Shown here piece after piece: positions 42,269-50,846 of a stretch of 64,000 nt of DNA (its first letter is position 1; every line of letters begins with the position of its first letter). The stretch covers positions 62,001 to 126,000 of the forward strand of contig CALHBF010000005.1 in NCBI GenBank assembly GCA_937931205.1, written 5' to 3'. The notes below the pieces were generated by a model, which saw nothing but the letters and a program-made list of their open reading frames with translations, was not told where the DNA came from and made no database searches. The translations under genes were made by a program, and so were the position numbers. Origin of the DNA: an uncultured Bacteriovoracaceae bacterium. Lineage in GTDB: Bacteria > Bdellovibrionota > Bacteriovoracia > Bacteriovoracales > Bacteriovoracaceae.

Positions 42269-44269
42269 ATGTCTAATAAAGAAATTATCATTATCACAGG
42301 CAGCAGCGGATATATCGGGGGAGCCCTTACCAAGAAGTTAAGTAAAGACTTTAAAGTGATAGGATTAGATAAAGGTATCCCTGAGAAGAAAGTTTCCGGA
42401 GTAGATTATTACGCTGTAGATTTTTCTTCTTTTGGAAGCCTGCAAAAAACTCTTAGAGAAATATGTCAAAATGTCGGGTCAAAAATAAGATCGGTGATTC
42501 ATTTAGTTGCTTATTATAGTTTCTCCGGCGAAGAGAGTGACCTCTATGAGAAAATTACCGTGCAAGGTTCTGGTAATTTTCTAAAATCATTAAATATTTT
42601 TTTTGAAGTAGAGCAGTTTATTTTTTCTAGTACGATGTTAGTGCATGAGCCAGGTCTGCCTGGAGAGGAAATTAATGAGCAGTCTCCAGTAAAACCGTCT
42701 TGGCCGTATCCAAAATCAAAGGTGGAAGCTGAAAAAATCATTGAGAGTGAGCGAGGAAAGGTAAAAACTGTTAATTTAAGAATTGCAGGGATTTATGATG
42801 ATTACGGACATTCCGTTCCGGTTGGTAATCATATCATGCGTATCTATGAACAACACTTTAGCTCTTTGTTATTTCCTGGGAATTATCATAACAAACAGTC
42901 ATATCTTCATCTTGAAGATTTATTAGATGCGATTGAACTCCTTATTAAAAAGAATAAGATTCTACCGGATTCATTAACTCTTATACTTGGAGAAGATGAG
43001 GCCCTTAGTTTTAAAGAGCTACAAACGATGATCGGAAAAGAGTTACATGGAAGAGATTGGCCAATCATCAAAGTACCTGCCTTCTTGGCCAAAAGTGGAG
43101 CTCATCTTTTACAAAATCTTCCTATGGTCAGAGAGCCATTTATCAAACCATGGATGATTTCCTATGCTGACGATCATTATGATTTAGATATTAGTCGTGT
43201 CAAAACGATTCTCAATTGGCAACCAAGACATCGATTAAGGGATGCTATTCCTAAGATGATTGCGGCCTTAAAGGAAAACCCACAGAAATGGTACAAAGAG
43301 CATAAAATGACTGCTCCAACTTATCGTGAATTAGTCAATTCTCGCGTGGGAGAAATTTCTTATCAGTTTGGTGTTCTTTTAAATATTTTTCTTGGGCTCC
43401 TCGTATTCTCAAATCCTTTTATGCTCAATAATCTCACTTCCTATGAATTTGCCAATGATGTCGTCATTGGTTTGTTAGTGGTGATCTTTTCTGTCATTTC
43501 TTTGATACCAACTCTACGTTGGATCAGATGGATAAATGCTCTTTTAGCAGTTTGGTTAATGTTCTCTCCGCTAGTTTTTTGGACTCAGGAAGCAGTCTAT
43601 TCGAATAATACGATACTTTCTGCTCTTATATTATTGATCAGTGCTTATACTCCATCTCAGGATATTGAAGCACCTAGTGATATCCCATCTGGTTGGTCAT
43701 ACAATCCTTCTGAGTGGACTCAGAGAATACCGATTATGTTTTTAGCTTTCTTGGGATTTTTAATGGCAAAATATTTAGCCGCTTTTCAATTGGGGCATAT
43801 ATCAAGTGTCTGGGATCCTTTTTTTGGAGATGGCACTGAGAAAGTTTTAACTTCAGATATTTCTCGGGCCTTTCCTGTATCGGATGCGGGCCTTGGTGCA
43901 CTCTCTTATCTTTTGGATGTGATAGCTGCTGCCATTGGTGATAAGAACAGGTGGAAAACGATGCCTTGGATGGTAGTCCTCTTTGGATTTTTTATTATCC
44001 CAACCGGAGTAACAAGTATCGTTTTGGTAATGCTTCAGCCTATAGGCGTAGGAGCATGGTGTACCATTTGTCTGATAACATCTGTGGTTATGTTATTAAT
44101 GGTGCCTCCTGCTATCGATGAGGTATGTGCTTCAGTACAGTTTTTAAGAAAAAGTGTGAAAGAAGGGCAACCTTTTGGCGTATATTCTTTTTTGGCAAAA
44201 GAGGTGAGGCATCGATCGGTGTTTCGGCCGATATCGTTGAACATCCGTTTCCATATCATATTCTCTTAA
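42269..44269 (+). CDS. NAD-dependent epimerase / SPW-repeat / VKOR-like fusion, 5' part of frameshifted gene
   Basis: 666 codons before a frameshift-induced stop. Residues 1-320 are an extended-SDR sugar epimerase-type domain ('ITGSSGYIGG', 'YPKSK'). Residues about 365-480 are membrane helices of SPW-repeat type ('LMFSPLVFW'). About 500-640 is a membrane domain with the VKOR/DsbB-like 'CTIC' motif, probably for disulfide chemistry. After 'KEGQPF' the frame is lost; the last 32 residues are out of frame. The correct continuation is in the next frame (44177-44607). GGAGG precedes the ATG. Confidence 0.75.
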   Translation: MSNKEIIIITGSSGYIGGALTKKLSKDFKVIGLDKGIPEKKVSGVDYYAVDFSSFGSLQKTLREICQNVGSKIRSVIHLVAYYSFSGEESDLYEKITVQGSGNFLKSLNIFFEVEQFIFSSTMLVHEPGLPGEEINEQSPVKPSWPYPKSKVEAEKIIESERGKVKTVNLRIAGIYDDYGHSVPVGNHIMRIYEQHFSSLLFPGNYHNKQSYLHLEDLLDAIELLIKKNKILPDSLTLILGEDEALSFKELQTMIGKELHGRDWPIIKVPAFLAKSGAHLLQNLPMVREPFIKPWMISYADDHYDLDISRVKTILNWQPRHRLRDAIPKMIAALKENPQKWYKEHKMTAPTYRELVNSRVGEISYQFGVLLNIFLGLLVFSNPFMLNNLTSYEFANDVVIGLLVVIFSVISLIPTLRWIRWINALLAVWLMFSPLVFWTQEAVYSNNTILSALILLISAYTPSQDIEAPSDIPSGWSYNPSEWTQRIPIMFLAFLGFLMAKYLAAFQLGHISSVWDPFFGDGTEKVLTSDISRAFPVSDAGLGALSYLLDVIAAAIGDKNRWKTMPWMVVLFGFFIIPTGVTSIVLVMLQPIGVGAWCTICLITSVVMLLMVPPAIDEVCASVQFLRKSVKEGQPFGVYSFLAKEVRHRSVFRPISLNIRFHIIFS

Positions 44270-44607
44270 GCGCTATTTTAGGTTCTTGGCTCTTATTTAG
44301 TCCTCATTTCTTTGGGGTAACAGGAATAGCAGCTTCCAATTTATATATCTCAGGAGCTTTAATCATTACCTTTGCAGTCATTGCTCTATCAGAGGTTGCA
44401 AGAATGGTTCGAGTTTTAAATATCTTCGGAGGATTATGGATTGCTGGATCGGCCTGGGTCTTAGGAGATTTATCGCAATTGGCCCAGATGCATTCAACAA
44501 TTCTGGGTTTAATGTTGGCAGTTTTAAGCCTTCCACGAGGAAAGGTAAGGGAACATTTTGGTTCGCTGGATTCATGGAGTCGATGGAGATTAAGAGCTTG
44601 GTCTTAA
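44177..44607 (+). pseudogene. 3' part of the frameshifted epimerase/SPW/VKOR gene
   Basis: In the other frame the sequence continues smoothly as 'WRIFFFGKRGEASIGVSADIVEH' (start shown) and a second SPW repeat ('GSWLLFSPHFFG', 'FGGLWIAGSAWVLGD'), ending at 44607. The break is at a run of four T (44173-44176). A fifth T would turn CCT-TTT-GGC into CCT-TTT-TGG-CGT and restore one protein of about 779 residues. No good start codon exists for this part alone. It may be a true mutation or a homopolymer sequencing error. Confidence 0.75.
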
Positions 44608-46091
44608 AGACCTTTACTAATAGGAATTTCTGTAGGAGCAATCTTAAAGTCAGCTCCCATGAATGGAGGATAATAACCACTATTAAATTTCTTTTCAGCT
44701 TCTACATCAATTTTTTTACATAGAGGAGCGGCGAGGAAGAGATGTTCATACCAGTTTGTAAGAAAAATATTATTCTTCACATTTTCTCTGATGACATCTC
44801 TTAGTTCCTGATCTTCTTTAAACCCATCTGTATCGGCGACAATGGCAAAAGCAGTAAGTAAATCAACGGGAGGACTGTTAAACATCATACCTGTTGCCAT
44901 ACCAGAAGACTGTGGAGTGGGAAGGTTCTGTGATTCAATAAAGTCTCTGAAAATCCCCCTTACTTCTTTATCATGACCATAGAAAGATAAACCAAGTAAT
45001 ATCTCTGATCGAGAGATAGGGTCTGAGACATGTCTGATGGCCTGGAGTAGAAATTTTTTTGATTCTTCATTTTTTGCCAGTGAAATTTGTCCAAGAATAT
45101 TTCTTTTATCATCGATATCAAATGTATTTTCATATTTTTTTAAGAGTTCGGATGTAGAGAGTTTACTAACCATTTTGGCATCCAAGATCTTTTTTTCAAT
45201 AGGGTTACTTGGATTAATGAGAGAAGGATCAGTCAGTATTATTTTTTTCTTATTTGCCTCGTAGGCGATTTCACCTTTTTGAAGTTTCACTGAAGAGTTT
45301 GATTCTTTGTGAAAATATACAGGAATTTGAGCAGTCTTCAAGCTTTCGGGCACATTCACTCCTGGGGCAATCATGACATACTCAACATCTGAATAATCCA
45401 GAGGTCCCCAGATTTGGGCCTCACAGTATATGTTACATTTAAAATTCAGATCCTTGTGTTCCTTAAATTTTAGAGTGTTTGGAACTTTGCTTTGCCTGAA
45501 TCCGTGGTAGCCCAAACTGTCAGCTGGAGTCCAGCTTGTTCTTTTTTTTACATCCTTTTTCATGACGAAAATGACATCTCCATAATGATTAGGAGTTATC
45601 GTCTGCCCAATATTATCTGCTCTTTTAAGATCAAGAGCGGCATATTTAGGAAGAACTTCTTTGCTTTTAGGTCCATAGCCCAAAATCATTTGATTGAAGG
45701 TATTTTCGGCAGCATATCGAAATCCTCGATCATTCGTACCATTACTCGTTCTTGTTGAATGCTGATTCTGAAAACCAAACTTAGCAATTCCATCAAGGGC
45801 CGAAGAGGGGACAAACATCATAATATCAGAATCCTCTTCCAGAGCTTTTCCCGTTTTTCCACCTCTAATCTCATCACACTCTCGATGCATTCTCTTAACG
45901 AGAAGTTCAGCAATCTGACGGGAGCTGAGTTGATTTAATTCATCCGGACTAATGTAGCCTCTATGTTTGAATTCGGGATTAGGGGCGGCAATTTTCTCTA
46001 AAAGAGAAGGTGAGGAGTCTTTGCAATCAACATCAAGAGCAAAGGATTTTGCAGAAATAAGAATGAAAATGAGAAAAAAGAATTGATTCAT
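44604..46091 (-). CDS. Secreted DUF3626/ADP-ribosyltransferase-like protein (module B, intact)
   Basis: 495 residues with a signal peptide (cleavage near KSFA-L). The core (about 90-260) has 'FVPSSALDGIAKFGFQNQH', 'AENTFNQMILGYG', 'LPKYAALDLKR', 'YGDVIFVMKKDVKKR', 'TPADSLG' and 'YCEAQIWGPLDYSDVEYVMIAP'. This is the motif order I associate with DUF3626, likely an ART-related fold. A helical, HEAT-like C-terminal region (about 320-495) follows, with 'LLGLSFYGHDKEVR'. Start overlaps the partner gene as ATGA. A secreted effector is plausible; the enzymatic activity is unproven. Confidence 0.7.
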   Translation of the reverse strand: MNQFFFLIFILISAKSFALDVDCKDSSPSLLEKIAAPNPEFKHRGYISPDELNQLSSRQIAELLVKRMHRECDEIRGGKTGKALEEDSDIMMFVPSSALDGIAKFGFQNQHSTRTSNGTNDRGFRYAAENTFNQMILGYGPKSKEVLPKYAALDLKRADNIGQTITPNHYGDVIFVMKKDVKKRTSWTPADSLGYHGFRQSKVPNTLKFKEHKDLNFKCNIYCEAQIWGPLDYSDVEYVMIAPGVNVPESLKTAQIPVYFHKESNSSVKLQKGEIAYEANKKKIILTDPSLINPSNPIEKKILDAKMVSKLSTSELLKKYENTFDIDDKRNILGQISLAKNEESKKFLLQAIRHVSDPISRSEILLGLSFYGHDKEVRGIFRDFIESQNLPTPQSSGMATGMMFNSPPVDLLTAFAIVADTDGFKEDQELRDVIRENVKNNIFLTNWYEHLFLAAPLCKKIDVEAEKKFNSGYYPPFMGADFKIAPTEIPISKGL

Positions 46092-46348
46092 TCTTCTACC
46101 CCATCTAATCGAATGACTGACATTATTCCTAATCTTAAATCTTTAATAATGACTTTTTGATAGTTCTCTTTATTCGTTTGCAGACTTTTGATTGCGGCTT
46201 CTCGACACTCTTTTGTTGTCATTAATGTCTTCTCAAGAAATGAGTCAGGAGGAGCCTGAAGGCCAATGAGGTCATAGCGACAAGGAGCCTTTTCAGGTGA
46301 GGCCATAAGAGAGGATGAGAAAATGAACAAGCCAAGGATGATTTTCAT
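46088..46348 (-). CDS. Small secreted partner protein (module B)
   Basis: 86 residues, paralogue of the protein at 41855-42112, with a signal peptide and the shared 'APCRYDLIG', 'LMTTKECR' and 'IIKDL' segments. Even the sequence just before the ATG is conserved between the copies (ATCCGATAAGA, then TAA, one variable base and GATGAAA). The duplication therefore included promoter and ribosome-binding region. Confidence 0.7.
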   Translation of the reverse strand: MKIILGLFIFSSSLMASPEKAPCRYDLIGLQAPPDSFLEKTLMTTKECREAAIKSLQTNKENYQKVIIKDLRLGIMSVIRLDGVEE

Positions 46349-46394
46349 CCTTAGTCTTATCGGATTAAACGTAAAGAACTTGAAATTGATTTAC

Positions 46395-46814
46395 TCAAGA
46401 TTCAGCACAATTCTCACATACAGTAATTTTACCAGGCTGACCTCGTCGCTCTTCCATGTCGTACTCTGCTCCGCAGATTGAGCAGTGAGAAAGCTGTTGT
46501 TTTTTTGAAGATACTGGATTTTTAACTTCAATTTTCTTCTTGGCCATGTTTTTGGTATGGGTTAAGGTTCGACTGCTTGAACTACCGCTAATAAAAGGCA
46601 TGGAAGCTGTTTTGGCCCTTGGTACTTCGTCTTGCTTAACAGGCTCATCAGGAATGACTTCCAGATCTTCCACTGCAATGTTGGAGCGAACGCCTGTGCT
46701 AAGGAGACACGCCGCTTTTTTTCTTCCTAAATCATCAACGCTGACATTTGTAATACGTACAACTTCATCTTTATATCTTCCGGATAGAACCCGTGCCTTA
46801 ATAACCTTACTCAT
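46395..46814 (-). CDS. Zinc-ribbon protein of unknown function
   Basis: 139 residues. The N-terminal 55 residues look like a small beta barrel of KOW/SH3 type ('VIKARVLSGRYKDEVVRI'). A Ser/Lys-rich linker follows, then a C-terminal zinc ribbon with two CXXC pairs ('CSICGAEYDMEERRGQPGK', then 'CENC'). A nucleic-acid or ribosome-binding role is plausible. No Shine-Dalgarno; CATAAT (46821-46826) lies 6 nt before the ATG with TTTCAA 17 bp further up, so probably leaderless. Confidence 0.75.
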   Translation of the reverse strand: MSKVIKARVLSGRYKDEVVRITNVSVDDLGRKKAACLLSTGVRSNIAVEDLEVIPDEPVKQDEVPRAKTASMPFISGSSSSRTLTHTKNMAKKKIEVKNPVSSKKQQLSHCSICGAEYDMEERRGQPGKITVCENCAES

Positions 46815-46898
46815 GGGTTTATTATGATCTAAAAATCACTGGATTGAAACTTGCATAAGATTCTTATGAAAACTCATCTTATGCCAAGGAGAATCACT

Positions 46899-47678
46899 AT
46901 GAAAATTGATGGAAAAGTTGCTTTAGTAACTGGTGCAGGACAAGGAATTGGAAGAGGGATTGCACTTCGTCTCGCTCATGACGGAGCACATATCGGTATT
47001 GTTGATGTACATGAAGATAAGATGATGAGTGTTGCTAAAGAAATTGAAGCGCTTGGTAGAAAGGTAACCTTTATTAAGGCCGACGTATCTAATCGAGATG
47101 AGGTGATCCGTGCGATTGATCATGTTGAATCTAAACTTGGAAGTTTTGATATCATGGTGAATAATGCAGGAATTGCTCAAGTGAAACCTCTTTTAGAAGT
47201 AACTCCCGAAGAATTAAATCGAATTTATCAGATCAATGTGGCCGGAGTCCTTTGGGGAATCCAAGCGGCCGCTAAGAAATTCATCTCAAAGAAAAAGAAA
47301 GGGAAAATCATCAGCGCTTGCTCTATAGCCGGTCACGAAGGATACGCTATGCTGGGAGTATATTCTTCGACAAAATTTGCAGTAAGGGGATTAACTCAAG
47401 CCGCAGCTAAAGAGTTTGCAAGCTTCGGTATTAATGTGAATGCGTATTGCCCTGGGGTGGTAGGGACTGATATGTGGACTGAGATTGATAAACGTTTTTC
47501 TGAAATCACAGGTGCGAAAATCGGAGAGACTTACAATAAGTATGTAGGAAATATTGCACTAGGAAGGGCGGAAACACCGGATGATGTCGCTTCTTTTGTT
47601 TCTTATCTGGCCGGACCTGATTCAGACTATATGACTGGACAAGCACCGCTGATTGATGGCGGGATGGTTTATCGCTAG
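46899..47678 (+). CDS. budC: Acetoin/diacetyl reductase, (S)-acetoin-forming type
   Basis: 259-residue SDR very close to BudC/meso-2,3-butanediol dehydrogenase: 'VTGAGQGIGRGIALRLA', 'NNAGIAQVKPL', 'ACSIAGHEGYAMLG' followed by 'YSSTK', 'AYCPGVVGTDMW' and 'GPDSDYMTGQ'. It reduces diacetyl to acetoin and acetoin to butanediol with NADH. No acetolactate synthase or decarboxylase lies nearby. I chose the ATG at 46899, 7 nt after AAGGAG, rather than the frame start at 46851. Confidence 0.9.
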   Translation: MKIDGKVALVTGAGQGIGRGIALRLAHDGAHIGIVDVHEDKMMSVAKEIEALGRKVTFIKADVSNRDEVIRAIDHVESKLGSFDIMVNNAGIAQVKPLLEVTPEELNRIYQINVAGVLWGIQAAAKKFISKKKKGKIISACSIAGHEGYAMLGVYSSTKFAVRGLTQAAAKEFASFGINVNAYCPGVVGTDMWTEIDKRFSEITGAKIGETYNKYVGNIALGRAETPDDVASFVSYLAGPDSDYMTGQAPLIDGGMVYR

Positions 47679-47732
47679 ATATAAGGTTGTCTTAAGATGA
47701 AGTAAAAGCCCATAAATACTAGAATAAGATAA

Positions 47733-47773
47733 TTTCACTCATAACGATCTTTAAAAAATGGTTATGAGTGAGA
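47733..47773 (+). promoter_or_regulatory. Hairpin covering the start codons of a histidine kinase gene
   Basis: CACTCATAAC (47736-47745) and GTTATGAGTG (47761-47770) pair perfectly, extending to 11 bp plus a wobble. The ATG at 47758 is in the 15-nt loop and the ATG at 47764 in the stem. No Shine-Dalgarno is visible. A TAGAAT -10 (47720-47725) would start the RNA at the foot of the hairpin. Confidence 0.5.
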
Positions 47774-48945
47774 TACCTTTAAGTGAATTAAAAGGGTTTT
47801 TAATGGAAGAGACACTCGCAAGAAAACGGTTTGAGTCCTTACTCTATGGGGCCAAGAGTCCGATGGTTATCTTTAAAGGTAAGGAGATGATCGTTGAGAT
47901 GTTTAATGAGAGCTATGGTGAAATTTATCATGGACACAATCTTTTAGGTAAACCTCTTTTTGAATCCATATCTGAACTTCAAGATTCTCCCTTCCCGTCG
48001 ATTCTCAGAGGGGTGTATGAAACTGGTGAAACTTATACTTCAACTGAAGGATTGGCCCGCATCATTAACCGTAGAACAGGAAATGTTGAAGAAAGATATT
48101 TTGACACAACCTTTTCTCGAATTGATTTTGGTGATGAAGATTTTCGAATTCTGGCAATGCCTCGTGAAGTCACCGATAAAGTAAAATATAAAAAGCTTCT
48201 AGAGCAGAGTATTGAGCAACTCGAAGAGGAAAAGTCTTGGAGAGAATTTTTTGTTTCAACAATTACTCATGATTTAATTAACCCTTTGACGGTTATCAGT
48301 ATTTCTCTGGATTCTCTCAAACGGAAGGTTAATCAACCTGATGAAATAATGAGAATAGCTGAAAGGATGAAGGATAACCTCAATAGAGCGAAACAAATGA
48401 CTGAAGATTTACTAGATGTGAATCGACTTGAGGCAGGAGAGTGGCCTGCTCTTCACTTTCATTTATGCTGTATTCGAAAAATTGTTGAAGAGACAATCTA
48501 TAACCTTGAGAGAATGTATCCTGAAAGACTCCAAGCTAAAATTACTGATCAAGTTATAGAAGGACATTGGGATCAAACGGCGATTAATCGAATTCTTAGT
48601 AATCTTGTTAGTAATGCGATTAATTATGGTAACCCCCAAACAAAAGTCACTGTTGAGCTTTCATTTAATGCTGGAGATGTATTTTTATCTGTTCATAATT
48701 GGGGGGATCCTATTTCAGAACAAGATCAGACTCTTATTTTTAACAAGTATCACAGAGGAAGTCGCCGATTTGATACGCAAAGAAAGGGCTGGGGGATTGG
48801 GTTAACATTAGTGAAAGGACTGAGCCAAGCTCAGGGTGGGAATATAAATCTAACAAGTACTCAAGAGAATGGTACGATTTTTGTTGTAAAGCTTCCCATC
48901 AAGAATGATAGTACAGTCAGGGGCCAAGTAGATTATCGAGATTAA
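47758..48945 (+). CDS. Cytoplasmic PAS histidine kinase
   Basis: 395 residues with no membrane segment. A PAS-like domain (about 20-150, 'FESLLYGAKSPMVIFKG', 'YGEIYHGHNLLGKP') is followed by a short coiled coil, HisKA with the His in 'STITHDLINPLTVIS', and HATPase with 'NLVSNAINYG', 'VHNWGDPI' and 'GWGIGLTLVKGLSQAQGG'. The tail 'STVRGQVDYRD' is extra. No response regulator adjacent. Initiation is at 47758 or 47764, both within a hairpin. tRNA-Leu follows on the other strand. Confidence 0.88.
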   Translation: MVMSEIPLSELKGFLMEETLARKRFESLLYGAKSPMVIFKGKEMIVEMFNESYGEIYHGHNLLGKPLFESISELQDSPFPSILRGVYETGETYTSTEGLARIINRRTGNVEERYFDTTFSRIDFGDEDFRILAMPREVTDKVKYKKLLEQSIEQLEEEKSWREFFVSTITHDLINPLTVISISLDSLKRKVNQPDEIMRIAERMKDNLNRAKQMTEDLLDVNRLEAGEWPALHFHLCCIRKIVEETIYNLERMYPERLQAKITDQVIEGHWDQTAINRILSNLVSNAINYGNPQTKVTVELSFNAGDVFLSVHNWGDPISEQDQTLIFNKYHRGSRRFDTQRKGWGIGLTLVKGLSQAQGGNINLTSTQENGTIFVVKLPIKNDSTVRGQVDYRD

Positions 48946-48947
48946 AG

Positions 48948-49033
48948 TGGTGGCTCCTCCGAGACTCGAACTCGGACGATATTGCTATCGGTGGATTTTG
49001 AATCCACTGCGTCTACCATTCCGCCAAGAAGCC
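48948..49033 (-). tRNA. tRNA-Leu (anticodon CAA)
   Basis: 86-nt class II tRNA on the minus strand: acceptor GGCTTCT/AGGAGCC, anticodon stem GTGGA/TCCAC with loop TTCAAAA, long variable arm, T loop TTCGAGT, A73 and encoded CCA. Anticodon CAA reads the leucine codon TTG. Confidence 0.95.
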
Positions 49034-49181
49034 ATAAGTTCTATAAATATAAGGGGATTTACTTAAACGTGTCAATAAAAGCCTGAGAGAAGATGATGTA
49101 ATTTTTACTTCCTCAAGGGATTCCAAATATTCAATCAGTATCACTCTAAGATACCTTCCCGCAAATTCTGTGAGGTAGGTT

Positions 49182-50273
49182 ATGAAGAAAATCGCAATAG
49201 TTTCATTAGCACTAGCTGTTTCAAGTTTTGCCCAGGCCGGAGAGCGTTTCGGAGGGGTTGATTTCCACTCATCTATGCCTGCCAGTCAGGTCAGAGCACT
49301 AAAAACGGATCTTTCTTATCTTTTCCGAAATCCTGTTTCGGTTGTAGATACTGATTTTAAAAATATTGCAGGTCTTTCTCGAGTAGATGGCGAGAACATG
49401 CACAATTGGATTCTAAATAGGGTGAAGTACATTGTAGGACAAGACTACCAGCTAAATTCACGAAATATTGTTACGAAAAAAGGACATAAATTTCCTTCAA
49501 CTCCTCTGCCTGATCTTTCTGCATATCAGGAAGCACTCGTAGTCATGAGCAATATTGGTTCTGCTGTATATCTAAGCGGAAAGTTTGATAATACTCTTTA
49601 TGGTTTAAGACTCGATGGCGAAGTTGTTTATGGAAAATCGACTCGAGTTGGTATCCTTCAAGTAGGTGAGGGATTATTCCACGAAAGATTCATGGTCAAT
49701 AAAGAGCCACTATCTGCGGCTAACTCGATTTCACGTCTTGGAACTCTTTTTCATGAAGCAAGACATAGTGACGGTAACAGCAAACATACAGGATTTATCC
49801 ATGATAAGTGTCCATCTGGTCACGCTTATGAAGGCCTTGCTGCATGTGAAGCTTCAAGCAATGGTTCATATTCCCTAGGAGCGTACGCGGAGAGAAATCT
49901 TCTTAAAAACTGTACAACTTGTTCGGTTGAAGACAAAACTGTTCTAAGTGCTTCTATCGCTGATAACCTAGGTCGAATTGTGGTTAACACAAATAACAGT
50001 CGAGTAAAGAACATCAAGAATCAGATTGAGTTTATGGAAGGAATCATTACTTCTTATAAAGTGATCATGACGTTTGTTCCTTCAAAGAAAGAAAAACTTC
50101 AACAGGAAGTAGCTGAACTTCAAGTGAAGATTAATAACTTGAAGAAAGAAATGGCAGAAATTATGGCAAGCTCATCTGAAGCACCGAAGGCCCTTGATCC
50201 TAAACCAGAAGGCGATTACTCTGAAATCTCTGTTTTAGAATCCTCTCGTCTAATGAAACAGTCACTTCGTTAA
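49182..50273 (+). CDS. Secreted putative metallopeptidase (HExxH)
   Basis: 363 residues with a signal peptide (cleavage near AQA-G). The central 'GTLFHEARHSDG' carries an HExxH zinc motif, followed by 'HDKCPSGHAYEGLAACEASSNG' (start shown) with Cys, His and Glu residues that could complete the metal site. A CTTC pair may form a disulfide. The last 90 residues include a coiled coil ('KLQQEVAELQVKINNLKKE'). I cannot assign a MEROPS family. The next gene starts 1 nt after the stop. Confidence 0.75.
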   Translation: MKKIAIVSLALAVSSFAQAGERFGGVDFHSSMPASQVRALKTDLSYLFRNPVSVVDTDFKNIAGLSRVDGENMHNWILNRVKYIVGQDYQLNSRNIVTKKGHKFPSTPLPDLSAYQEALVVMSNIGSAVYLSGKFDNTLYGLRLDGEVVYGKSTRVGILQVGEGLFHERFMVNKEPLSAANSISRLGTLFHEARHSDGNSKHTGFIHDKCPSGHAYEGLAACEASSNGSYSLGAYAERNLLKNCTTCSVEDKTVLSASIADNLGRIVVNTNNSRVKNIKNQIEFMEGIITSYKVIMTFVPSKKEKLQQEVAELQVKINNLKKEMAEIMASSSEAPKALDPKPEGDYSEISVLESSRLMKQSLR

Positions 50274-50274
50274 T

Positions 50275-50784
50275 ATGAAAAAAATTGTCTTTATTCTTGT
50301 AATCACCATCGCTCTTATTTTGGGAGCGATGATGATCAAAAAAAATAGTTCACAAGAAGTGGTCAAAGATCAGGCATCTGAGACTTCTCTGGCTGTTTCA
50401 GATGAGAATAAGATCATTGAATCAGAAGATAAGATGGCTTCATTAAGTATTAAAGAAGAGCTCGATGAGCGCCTCAAAGAACTCCCTACGATGGGTGAAT
50501 TAAAGAATCTTTCGGAAGAAGAGGCTCATCATACTCCTGTTGTGATCAGAGAGGGTGGGGCGATACTTGGAAAAATTCATGCTGAAGCAAATGAGAATCC
50601 TGAGAGAAGACCTGATACTTTGGCCTTCTTTAAAGATTGTGCTGAAGATGAAGAGGTGGTGACTGCTCTTCGCGCTGTGTGTTGGAATAAAGTGATGACT
50701 TTGATACCTGAGTGGCAAATATTCTTATCGATATCTGATGCGAAAGTTTCAGATGAGGTTAAAAATCTCGCATCTCAACTCTAA
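50275..50784 (+). CDS. Periplasmic/anchored small protein next to the HEARH peptidase
   Basis: 169 residues: one N-terminal membrane helix (signal or anchor), then an acidic, mostly helical domain with a Cys pair ('FKDCAEDEE' and 'RAVCWNKV'). No family recognised. It starts 1 nt after the peptidase stop, so the two are translated together and may interact. Confidence 0.7.
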   Translation: MKKIVFILVITIALILGAMMIKKNSSQEVVKDQASETSLAVSDENKIIESEDKMASLSIKEELDERLKELPTMGELKNLSEEEAHHTPVVIREGGAILGKIHAEANENPERRPDTLAFFKDCAEDEEVVTALRAVCWNKVMTLIPEWQIFLSISDAKVSDEVKNLASQL

Positions 50785-50846
50785 TTCTTTACGAATAAAA
50801 CCCCTTCCTTTATAACTTTTCCTAAGTCTATAAATGAAGGAGTCCC

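Noticed and set aside
44125..44607. Independent 160-aa gene inside the epimerase gene
   Set aside because: Its first 17 codons run antagonistically through the upstream coding frame without Shine-Dalgarno, and the rest is the shifted continuation of the upstream protein.
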